From Volvox africanus (Eukaryota > Chlorophyta > Chlorophyceae > Chlamydomonadales > Volvocaceae), in NCBI GenBank assembly GCA_030268105.1, contig BSDZ01000003.1:1178001-1242000 (forward strand): DNA of 64,000 bases, written 5' to 3'. A model generated the notes under the pieces. It did not search any database. It saw nothing but the letters and a program-made list of their open reading frames with translations, and was not told the origin of the DNA. The translations under genes were made by a program, and so were the position numbers. How positions within the stretch are numbered: the stretch's first letter is position 1; the number at the start of each line of letters is the position of its first letter. Below, piece by piece: positions 51,306-62,405 of this stretch.

Positions 51306-54300
51306 TAGCCGAGGGTCGCTGGTTATTTTCCCGCTGGCAGGTTGTTGAGGATTCACAATGCACATATACCAATGAATGATGCAATAAGGGCCAGGCAGGC
51401 CTGGGCGCATTGCACCTTCAATAGGTTTGGACTGGCCGAGAGTCGCTGGTTAGATGCCCGCTGGCTGATGATCATGGCAGGTTGTTGAGAGTGAGCCATG
51501 CACATTTAAGAATAAATGATGAAATTAGGGCCAGGCAGGCGTGGGCGCATTGCAAATATAAACAGGTTTGGGCTAGCCGAGAGTCACCGGTTAGATTTCC
51601 GCTGGCAGGTTGTTGAGAGTGAGCAATGCACATATACCAATTAATGATGCAGTAAGGGACAGGCAGGCCTGGGCGCATTGCAAATTTTAAAGAGGTTTTG
51701 GGCTGGCCGAGCATCACCGTTAAGATTCCCACTGGCTGATGATCAGGGCAGGTTGTTGAGAGTGAGCCATGCACATATAAGAATAAATGATGCAATAAGG
51801 TCCAGGCAGGCCTGGGCGCATTGCAAATTTCAAATGGTTTGTGCTGGCTGAGAGTCTCCGGTTAAATTCCCACTGGCTGATGATCAGGGCAGGTTGTTGA
51901 GAGTGCGCAAACATGATGATGATGATGATGATCATGGCAGGTTGTTGAGAGTGAGCCATGCACATTTAAGAATAAATGATGCAATTAGGTCCAGGCAGGC
52001 CTGGGCGCATTGCAAATTTTAACAGGTTTGGGCTAGCCGAGAGTCACCGGTTAGATTCCCGCATGCAGGTTCTTGAGAGTGCGCAACTCACATAAACATA
52101 TTAATGATGCAATAAGGGCCAGGCAGGCATGGGCGCATTGCAAATTTTAACAGGTTTGGGCTGGCCGAGAGTCGCTGGTTAGATGCCTGCTGGCTGATGA
52201 TCAGGGCAGGTTCCTGAGAGTGAGCCATGCACATATAAGAATAAATGATGCAATAAGGTCCAGGCAGCCCTGGGCGCATTGCAAATTTCAAATGGTTTGT
52301 GCTGGCCGAGAGTCTCCGGTTAAATTCCCACTGGCTGATGATCAGGGCAGGTTGTTGAGAGTGCGCAAACATGATGATGATGATGATGATCATGGCAGGT
52401 TGTTGAGAGTGAGCCATGCACATTTAAGAATAAATGATGCAATTAGGTCCAGGCAGGCCTGGGCGCATTGCAAATATTAACAGGTTTGGGCTGGCCGAGA
52501 GTCGCCGGTTAGATTCCTACTGGCTGATGATCAGGGCAGGTTGTTGAGAGTGAACCATGCACATGTAAGAATAAATGATGCAATGAGGTCCAGGCAGGCA
52601 TGGGCGCATTGCAACTTTTAACAGGTTTGGGCTAGCCGAGGGTCGCCGGTTAGATTCCCGCTGGCAGGTTGTTGAGGGTTCACAATGCACATATACCAAT
52701 GAATGATGCAATAAGGGCCAGGCAGGCCTGGGCGCATTGCAACTTTCAATAGGTTTGGGCTGGCCGAGAGTCGTTGGTTGATGCCCGCTGGCTGATGATC
52801 AGGGCAGGTTCCTGAGAGTGAGCCATGCACATTTAAGAATAAATGATGCAATAAGGGTCAGTCAGACCTGAAAGCATTGCAAATATAAACAGGTTTGGGC
52901 TGGCCGAGAGTCGCCGGTTAGATTCCCGCATGCAGGTTGTTGAGAGTGCGCAATTCACATATACCAATTAATGATGCAATAAGGGCCAGGCAGGCATGGG
53001 CGCATTGCAAATTTTAACAGGTTTGGGCTGCCCGAGAGTCGCTGGTTAGATGCCCGCTGGCTGATGATCAGGGCAGGTTCCTGAGAGTGAGCCATGCACA
53101 TTTAAGAATAAATGATGCAATTAGGTCCAGGCAGGCATGGGCGCATTGCAAATTTCAAATGGTTTGTGCTGGCCGAGTCTCCGGTTAAATTCCCACTGAC
53201 TGATGATCAGGGCAGGTTGTTGAGAGTGCGCAAACATGATGATGATGATGATCATGGCAGGTTGTTGAGAGTGAGCCATGCACATTTAAGAATAAATGAT
53301 GCAATTAGGTCCAGGCAGGCCTGGGCGCATTGCAAATATTAACAGGTTTGGGCTGGCTGAGAGTCGCCAGTTAGATTCCTACTGGCTGATGATCAGGGCA
53401 GGTTTTTGAGAGTGAACCATGCACATGTAAGAATAAATGATGCAATAAGGTCCAGGCAGGCATGGGTGCATTGCAAATTTCAAATGGTTTAGGCTGGCCT
53501 AGAGTCCCCTGTTAGATTCCCGATGGCAGGTTGTTAAGAGTGCGCAATGCACATTTAAGAATAAATGATGCAATAAGGGCCAGGCAGGCCTCGGCGCATT
53601 GCAAATTTTAACAGGTTTGGGCTAGCCGAGGGTCGCCGGTTAGATTCCCGCTGGCAGGTTGTTGAGAGTGCGCAATTCACATATACCAATTAATGATGCA
53701 ATAAGGGCCAGGCAGGCATGGGCGCATTGCAAATTTTAACAGGTTTGGGCTGCCCGAGAGTCGCTGGTTAGATGCCCGCTGGCTGATGATCAGGGCAGGT
53801 TCCTGAGAGTGAGCCATGCACATTTAAGAATAAATGATGCAATAAGGTCCAGGCAGGCATGGGCGCATTGCAAATTTCAAATGGTTTGTGCTGGCCGAGT
53901 CTCCGGTTAAATTCCCACTGACTGATGATCAGGGCAGGTTGTTGAGAGTGCGCAAACATGATGATGATGATGATGATCATGGCAGGTTGTTGAGAGTGAG
54001 CCATGCACATTTAAGAATAAATGATGCAATTAGGTCCAGGCAGGCCTGGGCGCATTGCAAATATTAACAGGTTTGGGCTGGCTGAGAGTCGCCAGTTAGA
54101 TTCCTACTGGCTGATGATCAGGGCAGGTTGTTGAGAGTGAACCATGCACATGTAAGAATAAATGATGCAATAAGGTCCAGGCAGGCATGGGTGCATTGCA
54201 AATTTCAAATGGTTTAGGCTGGCCTAGAGTCCCCTGTTAGATTCCCGATGGCAGGTTGTTAAGAGTGCGCAATGCACATTTAAGAATAAATGATGCAATA

Positions 54301-54347
54301 AGGGCCAGGCAGGCCTCGGCGCATTGCAAATTTTAACAGGTTTGGGC
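51306..54347 (+). repeat. Higher-order repeat family E, copy 2 (3042 bp)
   Basis: This copy is near identical to copy 1 apart from the missing S monomer and a few base changes (GCAGCCCTGGG near 52266, GCAGTAAGGGACAGG near 51650). It includes a five-triplet tract near 53233 and a six-triplet tract near 53957. Confidence 0.82.
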
Positions 54348-56854
54348 TAGCCGAGGGTCGCTGGTTATTTTCCCGCTGGCAGGTTGTTGAGGATTCACAA
54401 TGCACATATACCAATGAATGATGCAATAAGGGCCAGGCAGGCCTGGGCGCATTGCACCTTCAATAGGTTTGGACTGGCCGAGAGTCGCTGGTTAGATGCC
54501 CGCTGGCTGATGATCATGGCAGGTTGTTGAGAGTGAGCCATGCACATTTAAGAATAAATGATGAAATTAGGGCCAGGCAGGCGTGGGCGCATTGCAAATA
54601 TAAACAGGTTTGGGCTAGCCGAGAGTCACCGGTTAGATTTCCGCTGGCAGGTTGTTGAGAGTGAGCAATGCACATATACCAATTAATGATGCAGTAAGGG
54701 ACAGGCAGGCCTGGGCGCATTGCAAATTTTAAAGAGGTTTTGGGCTGGCCGAGCATCACCGTTAAGATTCCCACTGGCTGATGATCAGGGCAGGTTGTTG
54801 AGAGTGAGCCATGCACATATAAGAATAAATGATGCAATAAGGTCCAGGCAGGCCTGGGCGCATTGCAAATTTCAAATGGTTTGTGCTGGCTGAGAGTCTC
54901 CAGTTAAATTCCCACTGGCTGATGATCAGGGCAGGTTGTTGAGAGTGCGCAAACATGATGATGATGATGATGATCATGGCAGGTTGTTGAGAGTGAGCCA
55001 TGCACATTTAAGAATAAATGATGCAATTAGGTCCAGGCAGGCCTGGGCGCATTGCAAATTTTAACAGGTTTGGGCTAGCCGAGAGTCACCGGTTAGATTC
55101 CCGCATGCAGGTTCTTGAGAGTGCGCAACTCACATAAACATATTAATGATGCAATAAGGGCCAGGCAGGCATGGGCGCATTGCAAATTTTAACAGGTTTG
55201 GGCTGGCCGAGAGTCGCTGGTTAGATGCCTGCTGGCTGATGATCAGGGCAGGTTCCTGAGAGTGAGCCATGCACATATAAGAATAAATGATGCAATAAGG
55301 TCCAGGCAGCCCTGGGCGCATTGCAAATTTCAAATGGTTTGTGCTGGCCGAGAGTCTCCGGTTAAATTCCCACTGGCTGATGATCAGGGCAGGTTGTTGA
55401 GAGTGCGCAAACATGATGATGATGATGATGATCATGGCAGGTTGTTGAGAGTGAGCCATGCACATTTAAGAATAAATGATGCAATTAGGTCCAGGCAGGC
55501 CTGGGCGCATTGCAAATATTAACAGGTTTGGGCTGGCCGAGAGTCGCCGGTTAGATTCCTACTGGCTGATGATCAGGGCAGGTTGTTGAGAGTGAACCAT
55601 GCACATGTAAGAATAAATGATGCAATGAGGTCCAGGCAGGCATGGGCGCATTGCAACTTTTAACAGGTTTGGGCTAGCCGAGGGTCGCCGGTTAGATTCC
55701 CGCTGGCAGGTTGTTGAGGGTTCACAATGCACATATACCAATGAATGATGCAATAAGGGCCAGGCAGGCCTGGGCGCATTGCAACTTTCAATAGGTTTGG
55801 GCTGGCCGAGAGTCGTTGGTTGATGCCCGCTGGCTGATGATCAGGGCAGGTTCCTGAGAGTGAGCCATGCACATTTAAGAATAAATGATGCAATAAGGGT
55901 CAGTCAGACCTGAAAGCATTGCAAATATAAACAGGTTTGGGCTGGCCGAGAGTCGCCGGTTAGATTCCCGCATGCAGGTTGTTGAGAGTGCGCAATTCAC
56001 ATATACCAATTAATGATGCAATAAGGGCCAGGCAGGCATGGGCGCATTGCAAATTTTAACAGGTTTGGGCTGCCCGAGAGTCGCTGGTTAGATGCCCGCT
56101 GGCTGATGATCAGGGCAGGTTCCTGAGAGTGAGCCATGCACATTTAAGAATAAATGATGCAATAAGGTCCAGGCAGGCATGGGCGCATTGCAAATTTCAA
56201 ATGGTTTGTGCTGGCCGAGTCTCCGGTTAAATTCCCACTGACTGATGATCAGGGCAGGTTGTTGAGAGTGCGCAAACATGATGATGATGATGATGATCAT
56301 GGCAGGTTGTTGAGAGTGAGCCATGCACATTTAAGAATAAATGATGCAATTAGGTCCAGGCAGGCCTGGGCGCATTGCAAATTTCAAATGGTTTGTGCTG
56401 GCCGAGTCTCCGGTTAAATTCCCACTGACTGATGATCAGGGCAGGTTGTTGAGAGTGCGCAAACATGATGATGATGATGATGATCATGGCAGGTTGTTGA
56501 GAGTGAGCCATGCACATTTAAGAATAAATGATGCAATTAGGTCCAGGCAGGCCTGGGCGCATTGCAAATATTAACAGGTTTGGGCTGGCTGAGAGTCGCC
56601 AGTTAGATTCCTACTGGCTGATGATCAGGGCAGGTTGTTGAGAGTGAACCATGCACATGTAAGAATAAATGATGCAATAAGGTCCAGGCAGGCATGGGTG
56701 CATTGCAAATTTCAAATGGTTTAGGCTGGCCTAGAGTCCCCTGTTAGATTCCCGATGGCAGGTTGTTAAGAGTGCGCAATGCACATTTAAGAATAAATGA
56801 TGCAATAAGGGCCAGGCAGGCCTCGGCGCATTGCAAATTTTAACAGGTTTGGGC
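54348..56854 (+). repeat. Higher-order repeat family E, copy 3 (2507 bp)
   Basis: The copy matches copy 2 to about 56100. It then jumps to the sequence that lies about 722 bp further on in copy 2, and next carries one extra 187-bp monomer. The net change, 722 minus 187, equals the 535-bp difference between 3042 and 2507. A deletion and a monomer gain, both at homologous points, explain the copy fully. Confidence 0.8.
56212..56585 (+). repeat. Tandem pair of 187-bp GAT-tract monomers
   Basis: Two consecutive monomers (56212-56398 and 56399-56585) are both 187 bp and nearly identical. They are M monomers with AG lost from CCGAGAGTC, giving CCGAGTCTCC. Adjacent identical M monomers are unusual in this array, where M is normally separated by S and L copies, so this is a local duplication. 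Confidence 0.85.
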
Positions 56855-59800
56855 TAGCCGAGGGTCGCTGGTTATTTTCCCGCTGGCAGGTTGTTGAGGA
56901 TTCACAATGCACATATACCAATGAATGATGCAATAAGGGCCAGGCAGGCCTGGGCGCATTGCACCTTCAATAGGTTTGGACTGGCCGAGAGTCGCTGGTT
57001 AGATGCCCGCTGGCTGATGATCATGGCAGGTTGTTGAGAGTGAGCCATGCACATTTAAGAATAAATGATGAAATTAGGGCCAGGCAGGCGTGGGCGCATT
57101 GCAAATATAAACAGGTTTGGGCTAGCCGAGAGTCACCGGTTAGATTTCCGCTGGCAGGTTGTTGAGAGTGAGCAATGCACATATACCAATTAATGATGCA
57201 GTAAGGGACAGGCAGGCCTGGGCGCATTGCAAATTTTAAAGAGGTTTTGGGCTGGCCGAGCATCACCGTTAAGATTCCCACTGGCTGATGATCAGGGCAG
57301 GTTGTTGAGAGTGAGCCATGCACATATAAGAATAAATGATGCAATAAGGTCCAGGCAGGCCTGGGCGCATTGCAAATTTCAAATGGTTTGTGCTGGCTGA
57401 GAGTCTCCGGTTAAATTCCCACTGGCTGATGATCAGGGCAGGTTGTTGAGAGTGCGCAAACATGATGATGATGATGATGATCATGGCAGGTTGTTGAGAG
57501 TGAGCCATGCACATTTAAGAATAAATGATGCAATTAGGTCCAGGCAGGCCTGGGCGCATTGCAAATATAAACAGGTTTGGGCTAGCCGAGAGTCACCGGT
57601 TAGATTCCCGCATGCAGGTTCTTGAGAGTGCGCAACTCACATAAACATATTAATGATGCAATAAGGGCCAGGCAGGCATGGGCGCATTGCAAATTTTAAC
57701 AGGTTTGGGCTGGCCGAGAGTCGCTGGTTAGATGCCTGCTGGCTGATGATCAGGGCAGGTTCCTGAGAGTGAGCCATGCACATATAAGAATAAATGATGC
57801 AATAAGGTCCAGGCAGCCCTGGGCGCATTGCAAATTTCAAATGGTTTGTGCTGGCCGAGAGTCTCCGGTTAAATTCCCACTGGCTGATGATCAGGGCAGG
57901 TTGTTGAGAGTGCGCAAACATGATGATGATGATGATGATCATGGCAGGTTGTTGAGAGTGAGCCATGCACATTTAAGAATAAATGATGCAATTAGGTCCA
58001 GGCAGGCCTGGGCGCATTGCAAATATTAACAGGTTTGGGCTGGCCGAGAGTCGCCGGTTAGATTCCTACTGGCTGATGATCAGGGCAGGTTGTTGAGAGT
58101 GAACCATGCACATGTAAGAATAAATGATGCAATGAGGTCCAGGCAGGCATGGGCGCATTGCAACTTTTAACAGGTTTGGGCTAGCCGAGGGTCGCCGGTT
58201 AGATTCCCGCTGGCAGGTTGTTGAGGGTTCACAATGCACATATACCAATGAATGATGCAATAAGGGCCAGGCAGGCCTGGGCGCATTGCAACTTTCAATA
58301 GGTTTGGGCTGGCCGAGAGTCGTTGGTTGATGCCCGCTGGCTGATGATCAGGGCAGGTTCCTGAGAGTGAGCCATGCACATTTAAGAATAAATGATGCAA
58401 TAAGGGTCAGTCAGACCTGAAAGCATTGCAAATATAAACAGGTTTGGGCTGGCCGAGAGTCGCCGGTTAGATTCCCGCATGCAGGTTGTTGAGAGTGCGC
58501 AATTCACATATACCAATTAATGATGCAATAAGGGCCAGGCAGGCATGGGCGCATTGCAAATTTTAACAGGTTTGGGCTGCCCGAGAGTCGCTGGTTAGAT
58601 GCCCGCTGGCTGATGATCAGGGCAGGTTCCTGAGAGTGAGCCATGCACATTTAAGAATAAATGATGCAATAAGGTCCAGGCAGGCATGGGCGCATTGCAA
58701 ATTTCAAATGGTTTGTGCTGGCCGAGTCTCCGGTTAAATTCCCACTGACTGATGATCAGGGCAGGTTGTTGAGAGTGCGCAAACATGATGATGATGATGA
58801 TGATCATGGCAGGTTGTTGAGAGTGAGCCATGCACATTTAAGAATAAATGATGCAATTAGGTCCAGGCAGGCCTGGGCGCATTGCAAATATTAACAGGTT
58901 TGGGCTGGCTGAGAGTCGCCAGTTAGATTCCTACTGGCTGATGATCAGGGCAGGTTTTTGAGAGTGAACCATGCACATGTAAGAATAAATGATGCAATAA
59001 GGTCCAGGCAGGCATGGGTGCATTGCAAATTTCAAATGGTTTAGGCTGGCCTAGAGTCCCCTGTTAGATTCCTGATGGCAGGTTGTTAAGAGTGCGCAAT
59101 GCACATTTAAGAATAAATGATGCAATAAGGGCCAGGCAGGCCTCGGCGCATTGCAAATTTTAACAGGTTTGGGCTAGCCGAGGGTCGCCGGTTAGATTCC
59201 CGCTGGCAGGTTGTTGAGAGTGCGCAATTCACATATACCAATTAATGATGCAATAAGGGCCAGGCAGGCATGGGCGCATTGCAAATTTTAACAGGTTTGG
59301 GCTGCCCGAGAGTTGCTGGTTAGATGCCCGCTGGCTGATGATCAGGGCAGGTTCCTGAGAGTGAGCCATGCACATTTAAGAATAAATGATGCAATAAGGT
59401 CCAGGCAGGCATGGGCGCATTGCAAATTTCAAATGGTTTGTGCTGGCCGAGTCTCCGGTTAAATTCCCACTGACTGATGATCAGGGCAGGTTGTTGAGAG
59501 TGCGCAAACATGATGATGATGATGATGATCATGGCAGGTTGTTGAGAGTGAGCCATGCACATTTAAGAATAAATGATGCAATTAGGTCCAGGCAGGCCTC
59601 GGCGCATTGCAAATTTTAACAGGTTTGGGCTAGCCGAGGGTCGCCGGTTAGATTCCCGCATGCAGGTTGTTGAGAGTGCGCAATTCACATATACCAATTA
59701 ATGATGCAATAAGGGCCAGGCAGGCATGGGCGCATTGCAAATTTTAACAGGTTTGGGCTGCCCGAGAGTTGCTGGTTAGATGCCTGCTGGCTGATGATCA

Positions 59801-61522
59801 GGGCAGGTTCCTGAGAGTGAGCCATGCACATTTAAGAATAAATGATGCAATAAGGTCCAGGCAGGCATGGGCGCATTGCAAATTTCAAATGGTTTGTGCT
59901 GGCCGAGTCTCCGGTTAAATTCCCACTGACTGATGATCAGGGCAGGTTGTTGAGAGTGCGCAAACATGATGATGATGATGATGATCATGGCAGGTTGTTG
60001 AGAGTGAGCCATGCACATTTAAGAATAAATGATGCAATTAGGTCCAGGCAGGCATGGGCGCATTGCAAATTTTAACAGGTTTGGGCTGGCCGAGAGTCGC
60101 TGGTTAGATGCCTGCTGGCTGATGATCAGGGCAGGTTCCTGAGAGTGAGCCATGCACATATAAGAATAAATGATGCAATAAGGTCCAGGCAGCCCTGGGC
60201 GCATTGCAAATTTCAAATGGTTTGTGCTGGCCGAGAGTCTCCGGTTAAATTCCCACTGGCTGATGATCAGGGCAGGTTGTTGAGAGTGCGCAAACATGAT
60301 GATGATGATGATGATCATGGCAGGTTGTTGAGAGTGAGCCATGCACATTTAAGAATAAATGATGCAATTAGGTCCAGGCAGGCCTGGGCGCATTGCAAAT
60401 ATTAACAGGTTTGGGCTGGCCGAGAGTCGCCGGTTAGATTCCTACTGGCTGATGATCAGGGCAGGTTGTTGAGAGTGAACCATGCACATGTAAGAATAAA
60501 TGATGCAATGAGGTCCAGGCAGGCATGGGCGCATTGCAACTTTTAACAGGTTTGGGCTAGCCGAGGGTCGCCGGTTAGATTCCCGCTGGCAGGTTGTTGA
60601 GGGTTCACAATGCACATATACCAATGAATGATGCAATAAGGGCCAGGCAGGCCTGGGCGCATTGCAACTTTCAATAGGTTTGGGCTGGCCGAGAGTCGTT
60701 GGTTGATGCCCGCTGGCTGATGATCAGGGCAGGTTCCTGAGAGTGAGCCATGCACATTTAAGAATAAATGATGCAATAAGGGTCAGTCAGACCTGAAAGC
60801 ATTGCATATATAAACAGGTTTGGGCTGGCCGAGAGTCGCCGGTTAGATTCCCGCATGCAGGTTGTTGAGAGTGCGCAATTCACATATACCAATTAATGAT
60901 GCAATAAGGGCCAGGCAGGCATGGGCGCATTGCAAATTTTAACAGGTTTGGGCTGCCCGAGAGTCGCTGGTTAGATGCCCGCTGGCTGATGATCAGGGCA
61001 GGTTCCTGAGAGTGAGCCATGCACATTTAAGAATAAATGATGCAATAAGGTCCAGGCAGGCATGGGCGCATTGCAAATTTCAAATGGTTTGTGCTGGCCG
61101 AGTCTCCGGTTAAATTCCCACTGACTGATGATCAGGGCAGGTTGTTGAGAGTGCGCAAACATGATGATGATGATGATGATCATGGCAGGTTGTTGAGAGT
61201 GAGCCATGCACATTTAAGAATAAATGATGCAATTAGGGCCAGGCACGCCTGGGCGCATTGCAAATATTAACAGGTTTGGGCTGGCTGAGAGTCGCCAGTT
61301 AGATTCCTACTGGCTGATGATCAGGGCAGGTTTTTGAGAGTGAACCATGCACATGTAAGAATAAATGATGCAATAAGGTCCAGGCAGGCATGGGTGCATT
61401 GCAAATTTCAAATGGTTTAGGCTGGCCTAGAGTCCCCTGTTAGATTCCCGATGGCAGGTTGTTAAGAGTGCGCAATGCACATTTAAGAATAAATGATGCA
61501 ATAAGGGCCAGGCAGGCCTCGG
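56855..61522 (+). repeat. Higher-order repeat family E, copy 4 and local expansions, cut by the retrotransposon
   Basis: The copy begins like copies 2 and 3. Its second half is expanded: the M-containing block at 58595 recurs at 59320 (725 bp), 59776 (456 bp) and 60971 (1195 bp), and 57769-58840 recurs from 60145 at 2376 bp. The last satellite base before the LTR is 61522, inside a core CCAGGCAGGCCTCGG. The array would be expected to continue CGCATTGCAAAT on the far side of the element. Confidence 0.8.
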
Positions 61523-61806
61523 TGTTGTACCTCTCGTTCGCGTTTGCTCATGAGTATCTGCACGTCTGGAGACTATCGACACCGATGCGCGAGCACTTGC
61601 AAGTACAGCAAGGCAAGCGAGAGCAAACAGAGACAGCGGAAGACTTCAAGACGAAGAGAGATATAACTTACAGTCTTACGGGTCAGAATGATGCAATGGA
61701 CGAAATCGCCGTCAGCGCCGGAAGCAAGCAATCATCACGCGGCGGTGATTAGCGAAGTTAAGGCTTAGCTCGGGCTAAGTAGAATAGTGTATAGAAATAG
61801 TAATTT

Positions 61807-61824
61807 AGAACACACGAGTGTTCT
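61807..61824. other. 7-bp inverted repeat in the LTR
   Basis: AGAACAC and GTGTTCT are perfect inverted arms around ACGA, the same loop as the hairpin at 61994-62025. Its function is unknown. Confidence 0.5.
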
Positions 61825-61993
61825 CCGGTATCGGATATCTTGTCTAGCTTAGCCGTCCTCGCATCTGTTATACTCGCAGCATCGCAATGCCGTACGATTC
61901 ACATTAGGAGACCGATCCTAGATGTGACAACCCTACTGCGTCTAGGCGATGTCTACGCATAACAACGTATAAGCCTTTCCGGCATTCGCATGA

Positions 61994-62025
61994 TGCAAGG
62001 GTCCGGATAACGATATCCGGTTGCA
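61994..62025. other. Two-step inverted repeat in the LTR
   Basis: CCGGATA (62003-62009) and TATCCGG (62014-62020) pair around ACGA. The outer TGCAA (61994-61998) and TTGCA (62021-62025) extend the stem with a four-base bulge. This is a strong candidate hairpin of unknown role. Confidence 0.55.
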
Positions 62026-62072
62026 GGGCATGCATCGCGACGAGTGCGGCGCTCTCAACGTGTGCTTTAATG

Positions 62073-62101
62073 AAGTAATATTATATCAGATAATATTACT
62101 T
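62073..62101. other. 12-bp AT-rich inverted repeat in the LTR
   Basis: AAGTAATATTAT (62073-62084) and ATAATATTACTT (62090-62101) are perfect inverted copies around ATCAG. It could form a hairpin in the transcript or a cruciform, or contain a second TATA-like element. Its role is unknown. Confidence 0.6.
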
Positions 62102-62216
62102 ATCGTTTCGTAGCACGAGCATAATGCGCACTTCAATGATTAGGTCATTCATGCATGCTAGGCGGATTTGCCATGGTGCGATGTCGCGATGGATCATGAC
62201 AACATGCCAGATGCAT

Positions 62217-62244
62217 ATATAAATGTATGCGAATACATTTATAT
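62217..62244. promoter_or_regulatory. 12-bp AT-rich inverted repeat with TATA-like core in the LTR
   Basis: ATATAAATGTAT (62217-62228) and ATACATTTATAT (62233-62244) are perfect inverted copies around a GCGA loop. Each arm offers a TATAAAT on one strand. On the element's strand it lies about 100-130 bp into the LTR, a plausible U3 promoter position. Promoter activity is inferred only. Confidence 0.55.
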
Positions 62245-62304
62245 CATGCAGATTCATTCATATGTAATGCGTTCATCACAAAAGCACTTCGACTCATAGG
62301 ATCG

Positions 62305-62324
62305 CGTCGACCTACGCGTCGACG
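62305..62324. other. CGTCGAC inverted repeat near the LTR edge
   Basis: CGTCGAC (62305-62311) and GTCGACG (62318-62324) are inverted arms; GCGTCGAC also repeats directly at 62304 and 62316. It lies about 25-40 bp inside the LTR on the pol side, in what would be U3. Confidence 0.5.
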
Positions 62325-62346
62325 GGAAATGAACCGTAGCACAACA

Positions 62347-62405
62347 ATTATCCCCCCTCCCGTATGCAGCGTCCTCGCTGCATCATACAGCATCGACTGC
62401 AGGGG
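62347..62405. other. Short spacer between pol stop and LTR
   Basis: Apart from the polypurine tract, this 59-bp spacer holds an inverted GCAGCG/CGCTGC pair near 62366-62381 (GCAGCGTCCTCGCTGC). I see no gene in it. Confidence 0.6.
62352..62361 (-). promoter_or_regulatory. Polypurine tract for plus-strand DNA synthesis
   Basis: On the minus strand this reads GGGAGGGGGG, followed by ATAAT and then the LTR start TGTTGTG. It lies 44 bp after the pol stop codon. A purine run beside the 3' LTR primes second-strand synthesis in LTR retrotransposons. The five-base gap to the TG is tolerable but means the exact LTR edge could differ by a few bases. Confidence 0.85.

Larger units (their letters stand above)
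1..61522. repeat. Large satellite DNA array of 128/141/189-bp monomers
   Basis: The whole stretch is head-to-tail copies of one monomer family, with no unique sequence seen between copies. Starting each monomer at TGGCCGAGAG, the conserved order is: this start, GGTTAGATTCCC or a close variant, GGCAGGTTGTTGAG, ATGCACAT, AATGATGCAATAAGG, CCAGGCAGGCCTGG, GCGCATTGCAAAT, then a short variable tail ending GGTTTGGGC. Lengths fall mainly into 128, 141 and 189 bp. The array is cut by the left window edge and by a retrotransposon at 61523, so its full size is unknown. Open frames of 60-210 codons occur on both strands and repeat with the monomers. They have no start context, recognisable domain or consistent product and are not annotated as genes. 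Such arrays are typical of eukaryotic heterochromatin (centromeric, pericentromeric or subtelomeric); which one applies cannot be told here. Confidence 0.97.
61523..62346 (-). repeat. 3' LTR of the retrotransposon (824 bp)
   Basis: The left boundary is where satellite similarity stops (after GGCCTCGG) and TGTTGTACC begins. The right boundary is GTAGCACAACA, five bases from the polypurine tract. The ends form the inverted pair TGTTGT...ACAACA, with TG...CA termini as expected for LTRs. There is no coding potential of note. AT-rich inverted repeats at 62073-62101 and 62217-62244 contain TATAAAT- and TATAAT-like sequences that could act as promoter elements, about 100 and 250 bp into the minus-strand LTR. 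A TGTAA, the poly(A) signal of some green algae, lies on the minus strand at 61672-61668, but this is weak evidence. Only one LTR is visible, so its ends rest on internal logic. Confidence 0.85.

Noticed and set aside
1..61522. CRISPR array
   Set aside because: Repeats are contiguous variants of one monomer, with no unique spacers and no cas-like genes; the pol element and LTR show a eukaryotic context.
1..61522. Telomeric repeats, rRNA or tRNA genes within the array
   Set aside because: No telomere-type short tandem repeat, rRNA-like stretch or complete cloverleaf was seen; the box A/B-like motifs are too close together to be a tRNA gene.
61459..61752. Plus-strand ORF of 97 codons across the satellite/LTR boundary
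   Set aside because: It starts in a satellite monomer and runs into the LTR by chance; no domain, and it straddles an insertion junction.
61924..61935. TGTGACAACCC at 61924 as an alternative LTR start on the plus strand
   Set aside because: It resembles some plant LTR starts, but it is internal to the LTR defined by satellite junction, inverted ends and polypurine tract, and pol lies on the opposite strand.
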